This document shows positions 52,928 to 61,413 of a DNA stretch of 64,000 nt, one piece after another. Under the pieces are notes generated by a model. That model was not told where the DNA came from and did no database searches. It saw only the letters and a program-made list of their open reading frames with translations. The translations under genes were made by a program, and so were the position numbers. The DNA is taken from positions 2,644,001 to 2,708,000 of the forward strand of contig NZ_CP011801.1 in NCBI RefSeq assembly GCF_001273775.1. Direction: 5' to 3'. Each line of letters opens with the position of its first letter. Positions within the stretch are counted from its first letter, which is position 1. This DNA comes from Nitrospira moscoviensis. Its GTDB lineage: Bacteria > Nitrospirota > Nitrospiria > Nitrospirales > Nitrospiraceae.

Positions 52928-53446
52928 ATGAAACAGGCGTGGCTGGCAGTCGTGGCGGCGACCGGAGTGTTGTGCGGCTCAGCGGTCTTCGCGGATCAAG
53001 GCAAAGATCAGCCCAAAGAAAAACTCTTCCTCATGAAGGCCGCCCAATCGCAGCAGGGCGAAATCGAGCTCGGCAAGATGGCGAAGGAACGGGCCGCCAG
53101 CGACCAGGTCAAGCAGTTCGGCCAGCGCATGATCGAAGACCATACGAAGGCCAACCAGCAGGTGACCCAACTGGCGAAGCAAGAGGGGGTCGAATTGCCG
53201 GAGGGCATGACGGCCATGCAGAAAGAGAAGGCGCAGAAGTTTTCGCAACTTTCCGGAAAGGAGTTCGACAAAGCGTACATCCGGTACATGACGAAGGACC
53301 ACCGCCAGGACGTGATCGAGTTCGAGCAGAGCGCGAAGGAGATCAAGGACCAGGACGTGCAGCAGTGGGCGCAGCAGACGCTCCCGAAGTTGAAGGAGCA
53401 TCTCGAGATCGCCAAGACCATCGGCGCGACGCTCGGCGTCGAATAA
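52928..53446 (+). CDS. Secreted DUF4142 protein
   Basis: 172 residues. ATG 52928 follows AAGGAAGGAGACGG. Signal peptide to about residue 22 (GSAVFADQ), no lipobox. Mature DUF4142 bundle: EIELGKMAKERAASDQVKQF, RMIEDHTKANQQVTQLAKQ, FDKAYIRYMTKDHRQDVIEF with conserved His. It is the soluble counterpart of the lipoprotein paralogue at 15964. It lies 16 bp before hldE, so co-transcription is likely. Confidence 0.88.
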   Translation: MKQAWLAVVAATGVLCGSAVFADQGKDQPKEKLFLMKAAQSQQGEIELGKMAKERAASDQVKQFGQRMIEDHTKANQQVTQLAKQEGVELPEGMTAMQKEKAQKFSQLSGKEFDKAYIRYMTKDHRQDVIEFEQSAKEIKDQDVQQWAQQTLPKLKEHLEIAKTIGATLGVE

Positions 53447-53462
53447 GACCCTCGGCGCGAGC

Positions 53463-54962
53463 ATGAACCGGCATCCCGACTCGGCGATGGACACCGACCT
53501 CTCCTCCCTATTGGATCGGGCGGCGGGGCTGCGCGTGCTCGTCGTCGGAGACGCCATTCTGGACCGCTATCTCGACGGCACGACGCGCCGGCTCTGCCGG
53601 GAAGCGCCGGTCCCGGTCGTGTCGTTGACCGGATGCACCGAGTCGCCGGGCGGCGCGGCCAATGCCGCCGCGAACGCCGCCGGCTTAGGGGCGCAGGTAT
53701 CTTTCTTGTCCCTCGTCGGCCGCGACCCGGAAGGAACGCAGCTCTGCCGCCTGCTGATCGACCACGGCGTCGTGGTCGAGCGGGTGGTGCGGGCGTCCGA
53801 CCGCCTCACGCTCACCAAGTCGCGCGTCCTTGCCGACAAACGGATATTGCTGCGCTTCGACGAAGGCACGGGCGGGCCTCCCGCGCCGGAAGACGACTAT
53901 CGCCTGATCCAGGGATTGCAGGCGCTCGTGCCGGTCCACGACGCCGTCATCGTGTCGGACTACGGTTACGGGACCGTTTCACAGAAGGTGATCGATGCGC
54001 TGGCCGCTCTCCAGCGCCGGTCGCCGCGCGTGCTGGTCGTCGACTCGCGCCGCCAACTCAGCCGCTTCCGTTCCATGCAGGTGACGGCCGTCAAGCCGAA
54101 CTATGCCGAAGCGCTGGCGCTCCTGAAGGTGGAGGAAGAAGAACCGGCCCGCCGCGTCGACGCGCTGGCGCAGTCCGGCCGGCGCATCTTGGAGGTGACG
54201 GGCGCCCACGTTGCGGCGGTGACGTTGGACCAGGAAGGAGCCATGATTTTCGAGCGGTCGGGCCCGCCCTACCGCGCCTATCCCAAACCGACGCGGTTCG
54301 CCGGCGCGACGGGAGCGGGCGACACCTTCACCAGCGCGCTCACCCTCGCGCTCGCTGCCGGCGCGCACGCGCCCGTAGCGGCGGAGCTGGCGTCGGCGGC
54401 AGCCGCGGTGGTCATCGGCAAAGAGGGCACCGCCGTCTGCACGGCGCAGGAAGTGCGCGAATATGCCGCGCGTGAGAGCAAAGTGATCGACAGCGACCGC
54501 CTGGCGATGAAAGTCCGCTTCTATCGTGAGCAAGGACGGCGCATCGTCTTCACAAACGGATGCTTCGACCTGCTGCACCGCGGGCACATCACCTATTTGA
54601 GCCACGCCAAGGCCCTGGGCGACCTGCTCATCGTGGCGGTCAATTCGGACCGCAGCGTGCAGGCGCTGAAAGGAGCTGGCCGGCCGATCAACCCGCTGAG
54701 CGATCGGTTGGCCGTGCTCGGCGCCCTGAGCTGCGTGGATTATCTGATCGGATTCGACGGCGCCTCTCCGACCGACCTGCTGCGCCTGCTCAGGCCCGAC
54801 GTCTATGTGAAGGGGGCCGATTACACGCGGGAGACGCTGCCGGAAACGTCGTTAGTGGAGTCGCTCGGCGGCGCCATCCACTTCCTGCCCTACGTCGACG
54901 ACCGCTCGACCAGCAACATCATCCGCCGCATCCAGGAGGCCGAGGTGAACCGGGCGGCGTAA
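53463..54962 (+). CDS. hldE: Bifunctional heptose-7-phosphate kinase / heptose-1-phosphate adenylyltransferase
   Basis: Supplies ADP-heptose for the LPS core. 499 residues. The N-terminal ribokinase-like domain (to about 320) has VVGDAILDRYLDG, SPGGAANAAANAAGLG and the catalytic GATGAGDTFTSAL. The C-terminal nucleotidyltransferase domain has FTNGCFDLLHRGHITYLSHA and YVKGADYTRETLPE. Both activities appear intact. The stop lies against a decayed gene on the other strand. Confidence 0.96.
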   Translation: MNRHPDSAMDTDLSSLLDRAAGLRVLVVGDAILDRYLDGTTRRLCREAPVPVVSLTGCTESPGGAANAAANAAGLGAQVSFLSLVGRDPEGTQLCRLLIDHGVVVERVVRASDRLTLTKSRVLADKRILLRFDEGTGGPPAPEDDYRLIQGLQALVPVHDAVIVSDYGYGTVSQKVIDALAALQRRSPRVLVVDSRRQLSRFRSMQVTAVKPNYAEALALLKVEEEEPARRVDALAQSGRRILEVTGAHVAAVTLDQEGAMIFERSGPPYRAYPKPTRFAGATGAGDTFTSALTLALAAGAHAPVAAELASAAAAVVIGKEGTAVCTAQEVREYAARESKVIDSDRLAMKVRFYREQGRRIVFTNGCFDLLHRGHITYLSHAKALGDLLIVAVNSDRSVQALKGAGRPINPLSDRLAVLGALSCVDYLIGFDGASPTDLLRLLRPDVYVKGADYTRETLPETSLVESLGGAIHFLPYVDDRSTSNIIRRIQEAEVNRAA

Positions 54963-55550
54963 CGCCGGCTCGGCCGCCCGCGCGAGGAGGTTGGTGATCC
55001 GCTGAGCGGCGGCGTTGAGCCGGCTCGACCGCCACCCGGGCGCCCCGTAGTCGTCGAGTCCCCAGCTCCATTGAATCGTGCCGGCGGCGAAGACGAAGCG
55101 TCCCTGCTCGGTTTCATAGCGCGTCATGTCGGCGACACACAGTCCTCCGCGACAACCAGGCTTGACGTCCGTCGGGCAACGTGGCGCTCGCGTGGGTATC
55201 GAGATTGGTTGAGTAGGTGACGTCATAGCCTTCCCGCTCCAGCCAGCGCACCATGTTGTATTCCCATCCGGCCGGCGAGGCCGGGTCGCGCGGCGGGACG
55301 GACAGACAGCCCATCCGATAGATGTCGGGGCGATACGCGGGATCGGCGGCGTTGACGAACAGATCGAGGGCCTCCCCGCGGTTGATGCTCGTGGCGGACG
55401 CATAGCCTTCGATTTCCTGCCCCCGCGCCGGCTGGATCAATTGCCACTCGGTCGTGCCCGAGCGGCGTTTTCGTCGGCGATCAAACCGGCCGGCGAGGAA
55501 GGAGGGACTGCGAGCAGGAGCCAAACAAGGACGAGGAGCGGTGCAAGCAT
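54960..55550 (-). pseudogene. Decayed N,N-dimethylformamidase-beta-like gene
   Basis: Pieces of one protein are spread over several frames: a signal-like MLAPLLVLVWLLLAVPPS, then TTEWQLIQPARGQEIEGYAS and INRGEALDLFVNAADPAY, then WEYNMVRWLEREGYDVTYST, then near the other end AGTIQWSWGLDDYGAPGW. These match the N-terminal, middle and C-terminal parts of the dimethylformamidase large-subunit-like family, which is several times longer. At least two frameshifts and two internal deletions are needed. The remains are convergent with hldE. Confidence 0.6.
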
Positions 55551-55654
55551 GGAAGGAGCGGGAACCCGAGTATGACAAGAAATCGCGAGCGCCTGCACTA
55601 GGTATATCCCGGTTGTTGAAGTCACGGGTGCTTGCGGTAGCTTAATTCACAACG

Positions 55655-56476
55655 ATGGCGGCGATCGACGTGCTCATACCGACCTACCGGCGCCCGGCGG
55701 CGCTGGCGATCACGCTGGCCGGCCTGGCCTCACAGACTTGCCGCGACTTCCGCGTCATCGTGTCCGACCAGACCGACGACGACGAATGGAGTCTGCCCGG
55801 CGAACTGCAGGCCGTGCTGCGCCTGCTGCGGGCTCATGGCCACGCGATCGATGTCCTGCGCCATCTCCCCCGTCTGGGGATGGCGGAGCAGCGGCAATTT
55901 CTCCTCGACCAGGCGGAGGCGCCCTACTGCCTGTTTCTCGACGACGATCTCATCCTGGAGCCGGACGTGGTGGGGCGCCTGTCGACGGCGATGCGGGAGC
56001 AACAATGCGGCTTCGTCGGCATGGGACTCATCGGGTTGAGCCATCTCGACGACGAACGGCCGGAGGAACAGGCCGTCGAGTTTTGGGACGGCCGTGTGCA
56101 GCCGGAATCCGTGCTCCCCGACAGTCCTGCCTGGCAGCGGCATCGCCTGCACAACGCCGCGAACCTGCTTCACGTACAGAACCGCCTGAACCTCGCGCCC
56201 GGCCGCCAACGGCTGTATCGCGTGGCCTGGATCGGGGGCTGCGTGTTGTACGACGCACAGAAGCTCCGGGCGGCCGGCGGGTTTTCGTTTTGGAAAGAGC
56301 TGCCGCCTCAACATTGCGGAGAAGACGTGCTGGCGCAGCTCCTCGTCATGGCGCGCTACGGAGGCTGCGGCGTCCTGCCGTCCGGCGTCTATCATCAGCA
56401 GCTGCCGACGACCGTGCCGGATCGGCGGGTGAACGCGCCGGTGTATTTCTTTTCGCATCGGATGAGTGCGGCATGA
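55655..56476 (+). CDS. Family 2 glycosyltransferase
   Basis: 273 residues. GT-A fold: IDVLIPTYRRPAALAITLAG at the N-terminus, metal-binding FLDDDLILEPD near residue 95, and ELPPQHCGEDVLAQLLVMA with the catalytic ED. It probably adds a sugar to LPS or another surface glycan. Its stop overlaps the start of the radical SAM gene (ATGA). Confidence 0.9.
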   Translation: MAAIDVLIPTYRRPAALAITLAGLASQTCRDFRVIVSDQTDDDEWSLPGELQAVLRLLRAHGHAIDVLRHLPRLGMAEQRQFLLDQAEAPYCLFLDDDLILEPDVVGRLSTAMREQQCGFVGMGLIGLSHLDDERPEEQAVEFWDGRVQPESVLPDSPAWQRHRLHNAANLLHVQNRLNLAPGRQRLYRVAWIGGCVLYDAQKLRAAGGFSFWKELPPQHCGEDVLAQLLVMARYGGCGVLPSGVYHQQLPTTVPDRRVNAPVYFFSHRMSAA

Positions 56477-57510
56477 AGATGGCCCAAGAGGCGTCGGGTC
56501 CGGCGATCGGCATCGCGCCCCCGGCGTTCCTGCAGATCGAGCCGGTCGGACAGTGCAACCTCCGCTGCCGGATGTGTCCGATCCAGTTCCGGACCGACGG
56601 GCCGCCGTACGGCCCGCCGGCCTTTCTCGACTTCGACACGTTCGCCCGGCTTCTCGCGCAGGCGCCGCACGTCACCGAGCTCCATCTCCAGGGACTGGGC
56701 GAGCCGCTGATGCACCCGCGCTTCTTCGATCTCGTGGCGTACGCCGCGCAGAAAGGCATCCGGGTCACGACCAACAGCAATCTCACGCTCCTGACCCCCC
56801 GCCTGGCCGAGCGCTGTCTCGCGAGCGGCCTCGCCTATCTCCACGTTTCGCTCGACGGCGCCACCGCCGCCACCTACGAGCACATCCGCGTCGGCGCGCG
56901 CTTTGATCGCGTCGTGCGCCGGCTGGAAGCGCTGCTCGCCGCCCGCCGCCGGCTGGGCCTGGCCCAGCCCGGGATCGGGCTGGTCATGGTCGTGATGCGC
57001 CGCAATCTGCAGGAGCTGCCCGCGATGGTCGAGCAAGCGCACCGCTGGGGCGTGGACGATCTCTTCGTCCAGCATCTGTGCCATGAGTACCGGGAAACCG
57101 CGCTGCCCGCTCGTTATGAGAGTATGCGGGCCTTCGTAGAGGCCGAATCGCTGGAGGATGAAGCAGCCGGAGCGGTGGACCGGTATTTCGGCGAAGCGCG
57201 AGCGCTGGCCGCGCGTCTGAGCGTCAGGCTGCGGTTGCCGGGCGCGAACCGCGCTCCTCATCCCCCCGGGACGCCGGGCAGGCAACGGTGCGGCTGGCCC
57301 TGGAGCGGCATGTACTTGAGCTATCGCGGCGAGGCGATGCCCTGCTGCATGGTCGGCACACCGGACCGCATCAATTTCGGCAACGCGGCCGAACAAGGAG
57401 CGGAAACCATATGGCGGGGGGCGGAGTACGAAGTCTTTCGCCGGCGGCTTGAATCCGACGAACCGCCGGATATTTGCCGGTCGTGTGCCGTCTACAAGGG
57501 AACCATGTAG
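56473..57510 (+). CDS. Radical SAM protein with SPASM-like C-terminus
   Basis: 345 residues. The CxxxCxxC cluster is C28-NLR-C32-RM-C35. The barrel contains LHLQGLGEPLMHPRFFDL and VTTNSNLTLLTP, typical of the MoaA/SPASM group. The C-terminal Cys (RCGWPWSG, PCCMVGT, ICRSCAVYKG) suggest an auxiliary cluster. Such enzymes modify peptides, sugars or cofactors. Translational overlap with GT2 and the following GT9 gene points to glycan modification, but the substrate is open. Confidence 0.85.
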   Translation: MKMAQEASGPAIGIAPPAFLQIEPVGQCNLRCRMCPIQFRTDGPPYGPPAFLDFDTFARLLAQAPHVTELHLQGLGEPLMHPRFFDLVAYAAQKGIRVTTNSNLTLLTPRLAERCLASGLAYLHVSLDGATAATYEHIRVGARFDRVVRRLEALLAARRRLGLAQPGIGLVMVVMRRNLQELPAMVEQAHRWGVDDLFVQHLCHEYRETALPARYESMRAFVEAESLEDEAAGAVDRYFGEARALAARLSVRLRLPGANRAPHPPGTPGRQRCGWPWSGMYLSYRGEAMPCCMVGTPDRINFGNAAEQGAETIWRGAEYEVFRRRLESDEPPDICRSCAVYKGTM

Positions 57511-57515
57511 AGAAG

Positions 57516-57597
57516 AAAGTCTGATTTGGTGATGGCGTGATTTGGTGAAGTGAGCTCCCGCTTCACCCAATCACCGAATCGTACGTCAGACTTCACC
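57516..57597. repeat. 8-bp tandem fold-back array R17 (ATTTGGTG family)
   Basis: After the radical SAM stop: ATTTGGTG, ATGGCGTG, ATTTGGTG, AAGTGAGC (57524-57555), a TCCC loop, then GCTTCACCCAATCACCGAATC and GTACGTCAGACTTCACC. The arms pair extensively. It shares the core ACGTACGATTYGGTGATT with R8. It lies just before the GT9 start. Confidence 0.75.
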
Positions 57598-57605
57598 TTT
57601 CAGCC

Positions 57606-58721
57606 ATGCGCCTCGTCGATCGGCCTCACGAACCGGACCTGCGCAAAATCGCCGTTCTCCGCGCGAACAAGATCGGCGATCTGATCTTTTCGCTTCCCGC
57701 TCTTGACGGCCTCCGGCGGAGCTATCCCCGTGGCGAAATCGTGTGGCTCGGTACGCCGCTGCACGCCGAATTTTTCGGCGGACGCCCGAGTCCGGTCGAT
57801 CGGGTCGTCGTCGTGCCTCCGTCGCGCGGCGTGCGGGAGGAGGGGCCGAATGACGATCCGATCGCATTAGACCACTTCTTCGCGGCGATGCAGAAGGAAC
57901 GGTTCGATCTGGCGATCCAGTTGCACGGCGGAGGACGTTACTCCAATCCATTCGTCCGCCGGCTGGGGGCTCGTCTCACCGTCGGATTGAAAACGCCGGA
58001 TGCCGCCCCGCTGGACCGGTGGGTGCCCTATACGTATTTCCAACATGAAGTCATCCGCTATCTGGAAGTGATGGCGTTGGTCGGAGCCGCGCGCGCGGAC
58101 TTGGAGCCGCGGGTCGCGGTCACGGCCAAAGATCGCGATGAAGCCGAACGGGTTTCGCCCTCCACGACCGCTCCGCTGGTGGTCATCCATCCGGGCGCCA
58201 GCGACCCGCGCCGCCGGTGGAGCCCGGAGAAGTTCGCCGAAGTCGCCGACCGCCTCATGCGGGACGGCGCCACCGTCGCGATCATTGGAACCGACGCGGA
58301 CCGCCCCTTGGCGGATGCCGTGCTGGCCGCCATGAAATCGACGGCGCTGGATCTCGTCGGCCGGCTGTCGCTCGGCGGACTGATCGGATTGCTCTCCCGT
58401 GCCCGGCTCATCGTCGCGAACGATTCGGGTCCGCTGCACCTGGCCCCCACCGTGGGCTGTGCCAGCGTGGGCATCTATTGGTGCGGCAACATGATCAACG
58501 GCGGCCCGCTGACGAGAACGCGCCATCGCGCGGCGGTCTCCTGGCAGCTCGACTGCAGCGAGTGCGGCGCGCGCTGCATGGAGGAGGGATGCGCGCACCC
58601 CTCCTCGTTCGTCGCCGGCGTGCCGGTCGCCGAAGTGCTGGAAGCGGCGCTCGAGCTGCTCGGCGCGGAGGGGCTCGCAGCGTCTAAGGGCGGGGTTACC
58701 GCTCAAGCTGTTCGGCCTTGA
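57606..58721 (+). CDS. Family 9 glycosyltransferase (heptosyltransferase-like)
   Basis: 371 residues. ADP-heptose:LPS heptosyltransferase fold: KIAVLRANKIGDLIFSLPAL, HPGASDPRRRWSPEKFAEVA, and the nucleotide site ANDSGPLHLAPTVGCASVGIY. With hldE nearby it probably builds the LPS core. The start ATG at 57606 has no strong ribosome-binding site between array and gene. A Cys-rich patch near the C-terminus (LDCSECGARCMEEGCAH) is unusual and may bind metal. Confidence 0.9.
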   Translation: MRLVDRPHEPDLRKIAVLRANKIGDLIFSLPALDGLRRSYPRGEIVWLGTPLHAEFFGGRPSPVDRVVVVPPSRGVREEGPNDDPIALDHFFAAMQKERFDLAIQLHGGGRYSNPFVRRLGARLTVGLKTPDAAPLDRWVPYTYFQHEVIRYLEVMALVGAARADLEPRVAVTAKDRDEAERVSPSTTAPLVVIHPGASDPRRRWSPEKFAEVADRLMRDGATVAIIGTDADRPLADAVLAAMKSTALDLVGRLSLGGLIGLLSRARLIVANDSGPLHLAPTVGCASVGIYWCGNMINGGPLTRTRHRAAVSWQLDCSECGARCMEEGCAHPSSFVAGVPVAEVLEAALELLGAEGLAASKGGVTAQAVRP

Positions 58722-59026
58722 GCATCGGAGGGGGCTCCGAACCGTGCCGCTGCACGTCGCGTGGGATCTTTCCCTCTTCGAGCACCGTTTTGATCCGGAC
58801 GAGATCCTCGTCGAGCAGCGTGCAAAGACTGAACCTCCAGACATGCGGCCGAGAGGTCTTGCCGATCTGAGCGCCACATGGAGTCGGCGACACCGGGGAA
58901 CGATCTGTCCCCATCTAGATGACTGATGGACCCCTTCAAAGGAACGGCACATGCATAAAAATATAGATTCAACGCGCGCCGACAAAACAACGAAGGACGG
59001 CTATGGACAACTAGAGGAGGTGCCGA
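58722..59026. other. Intergenic region before the thiamine-binding gene
   Basis: 305 bp. A short minus-strand frame (58696-58914, about 72 codons, overlapping the GT9 end) cannot be supported as a gene. The AT-rich patch GCATAAAAATATAGATTC (58953-58970) is the likely promoter area for the next gene. Confidence 0.35.
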
Positions 59027-59374
59027 ATGTTAGTCGATCTCACGGTCATTCCGTTACGGGGCGGCCGGCACACTAGCGACGAAGTGGCCGAAGTCATCAA
59101 GCTCGTCGATGCCTCGGGACTTCCCTATCAGCTCACGCCTTCCGGGACCTGCATTGAAGGCGACTGGGACGCTGTGGTGCCGTTGATTCAACGTTGCCAT
59201 AACATGGTTCGCAGTCTGTCCTCCCACGTCGTCACCTTGATCAAGATCGAGGATGAGGTGGGGAAGGACAATAAACTCAGCACCAATATCGAGTCGGTGG
59301 AGCATCGCATCGGTCGGGCCGTCGGTCGAACGTCAAAATTGATCACCGCCGACACCGCTCCATCCGGCAACTAA
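59027..59374 (+). CDS. MTH1187/YkoF-type thiamine-binding protein
   Basis: 115 residues, single MTH1187 domain: MLVDLTVIPLRGGRHTSDEV at the N-terminus and LPYQLTPSGTCIEGDWDAV in the middle are typical. The family binds thiamine or a related ligand in a dimeric ferredoxin-like fold. GAGGAGG precedes the ATG. It is monocistronic by context. Confidence 0.85.
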   Translation: MLVDLTVIPLRGGRHTSDEVAEVIKLVDASGLPYQLTPSGTCIEGDWDAVVPLIQRCHNMVRSLSSHVVTLIKIEDEVGKDNKLSTNIESVEHRIGRAVGRTSKLITADTAPSGN

Positions 59375-59781
59375 GAACGCATCCTCATCTCACCCGCTGG
59401 CTGTTCCGCTAGAGGAACGAGGCACCGAAAGGCCGGGATCACGAAGTGGGGACAGTGTCGAGGACAGCATCCTTGGCCGGCATGGAGGCGGGTTCAGAAT
59501 CGGAGCTCATCGTGGCTGACCAGTTTGCGGTCCTCTTCAGGCAGAAAGGCCGGCATGCGTTCGGATGTCCTGCGGCTCCGCTCGCGCGCCGGCGCGCGCG
59601 GACCCTCACCATGGCCCGGGACGGACGGCTTCCATGAAAGGGCAGCCGCCACGCCGCGCCTCGGCCGCGCTCTGAGCGTCGGGCAGGAGAGGAGCTTTCA
59701 ACGCACGCAACCGTAAGTTTGCCGGTTACTCCGGCATGAGGCGATCGGTTCACGATTCAGGGATTCGTCCAGTGTCCTGCC
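59375..59781. other. Intergenic region upstream of the GH13 pair
   Basis: 407 bp. It contains a 16-bp perfect palindrome, CGCGCGCCGGCGCGCG (59583-59598). Short frames on both strands exist, but none has family resemblance or a clear ribosome-binding site. No promoter is convincing. Confidence 0.35.
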
Positions 59782-61413
59782 ATGCGCCGCCGCATCAGAA
59801 TCAGTCTGATGACGACGACCTGGTACTCCAACGCCCTCTTCTATGCCGTCGATGTGCCTGCCTTTCAGGATTCCAACGGCGACGGCATCGGGGATTTCCG
59901 CGGCTTGATCGGGCGCCTGCCCTATCTCGCCGATCTCGGCGTCACCTGTCTCTGGCTCCTGCCCTTCTATCCGTCGCCCGGGCGGGACAACGGCTACGAC
60001 GTGTCCAACTATTATGAAATCCACCCGGATGTCGGCAGCCTGGACGACTTTACGGAATGCGTGCACCGCGCAGGCGAACTGGGGATGCGCATCCTCCTCG
60101 ACCTCGTGATCGACCATACCTCGGATCGGCACCCGTGGTTTCAAGCGGCGCGCCGGGACCGGCAATCCCGCTACCGCGCCTATTATATTTGGGCCGATGC
60201 CCCCTCCCCGCCCGAGCCGGACCATGGACCGATCTTTCCCGATACAGAGCCGACGGTCTGGACCCATGATGAGGTGGCCGGGCAGTACTTCTATCACCGC
60301 TTCTACCGGTTCGAGCCGGATCTGAACGCCTTCAACCCCGAGGTGCGGGAGGAATTCCTGCGCATCATCGACTTCTGGCTGTCCTTCGGCGTGGCGGGGT
60401 TCCGCATCGACGCCGCCTCGCACCTCATCGAGGGGCCGGGCTCGCAGGACGACCACGGAATCTTGAAGGAACTCCGCACGTATGCGGACCGCCGCCGGCC
60501 CGGGACGGCGCTGCTCGGTGAAAGCGACGTCGAGCCGGACCGGTTGGCGGCCTACTTCGGGGCCGGCGATGAACTGCACCTGCTCTACAATTTTTATCTC
60601 GACAACTATCTCTTTCTGGCGCTCGCCGAGGAACGCGCCGACCCGCTCGTGCACGCCCTGGGGAAGCTCCCCGCGATTCCGGAGTCCTGCCGGTGGGTGA
60701 ACTTCCTGCGCAACCTCGACGAGCTGGACCTGGAACGGCTCGGCGAGCCGGAGCGGGAGGCGGTCTATCGGGCCTTCGCGCCTGATGACGAGATGCGGAT
60801 CTTCGGACGCGGCATCCGCCGGCGGCTCGCCCCGATGCTGAACGACCGGCGCAAGCGCGAGATGGCGCTCAGTCTCCTCTTCACCCTCCCCGGCGTGCCG
60901 CTCGTCGTGTACGGAGATGAAATCGGCATGGGCGAGGACCTGTCGCTGCCGGGGCGCCACGCCGTGCGGACCGCGATGCAATGGGCCCCGTCCCCCAACG
61001 GCGGGTTTTCCGACGCGCCGAAGGAACGGCTGCGCCGGCCGCTCCTCACAGACGGCCCCTTCGGGTACGAGCGGGTGAACATCACCGACCAGCAGGCCGA
61101 TCCCGGATCCTTTCTCAATTGGATGAAACGGCTGATCGCCGCACGGAGAGACTGCCCGCTCTGGGGATCGGGCTCCCATCGGATCATCGACGCGGGAGGA
61201 CCGGCCGTCCTCGCCCACGAATGCGCGGGACACGGCGACCGGCTCATCGCGCTGCATAATTTGACCGGCAAGGATCAGCCGGTCTCGCTGCCCGCATTTC
61301 AAACGGACACGTTCGTTCCGATTTTCCACAGCGCCGGCGACGCCCGCGAGGACGCGCACCCCCCGCGCGAACTGGAGCCGTATGGATACCGCTGGTATCG
61401 TCTCGCCGGCTGA
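59782..61413 (+). CDS. GH13 alpha-amylase-family enzyme, trehalose-synthase-like
   Basis: 543 residues. The N-terminal WYSNALFYAVDVPAFQDSNGDGIGDFRG and LWLLPFYPSPGRDNGYDVSNY resemble trehalose synthases (TreS). Catalytic residues: nucleophile D210 (GFRIDAASH), acid/base E247 (LLGESDVEP), and D313 (LRNLDELD). It could interconvert maltose and trehalose or hydrolyse alpha-glucosides. No maltokinase domain is attached. The start may be the later ATG at 59809; neither has a clear ribosome-binding site. It overlaps the next GH13 gene by 32 bp. Confidence 0.85.
   Translation: MRRRIRISLMTTTWYSNALFYAVDVPAFQDSNGDGIGDFRGLIGRLPYLADLGVTCLWLLPFYPSPGRDNGYDVSNYYEIHPDVGSLDDFTECVHRAGELGMRILLDLVIDHTSDRHPWFQAARRDRQSRYRAYYIWADAPSPPEPDHGPIFPDTEPTVWTHDEVAGQYFYHRFYRFEPDLNAFNPEVREEFLRIIDFWLSFGVAGFRIDAASHLIEGPGSQDDHGILKELRTYADRRRPGTALLGESDVEPDRLAAYFGAGDELHLLYNFYLDNYLFLALAEERADPLVHALGKLPAIPESCRWVNFLRNLDELDLERLGEPEREAVYRAFAPDDEMRIFGRGIRRRLAPMLNDRRKREMALSLLFTLPGVPLVVYGDEIGMGEDLSLPGRHAVRTAMQWAPSPNGGFSDAPKERLRRPLLTDGPFGYERVNITDQQADPGSFLNWMKRLIAARRDCPLWGSGSHRIIDAGGPAVLAHECAGHGDRLIALHNLTGKDQPVSLPAFQTDTFVPIFHSAGDAREDAHPPRELEPYGYRWYRLAG

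Noticed and set aside
58696..58914. 72-codon minus-strand frame overlapping the GT9 end
   Set aside because: No ribosome-binding site or recognisable domain; kept only as a note.
59446..59637. 63-codon frame upstream of the GH13 pair
   Set aside because: No motif and overlapping frames on both strands of equal quality.
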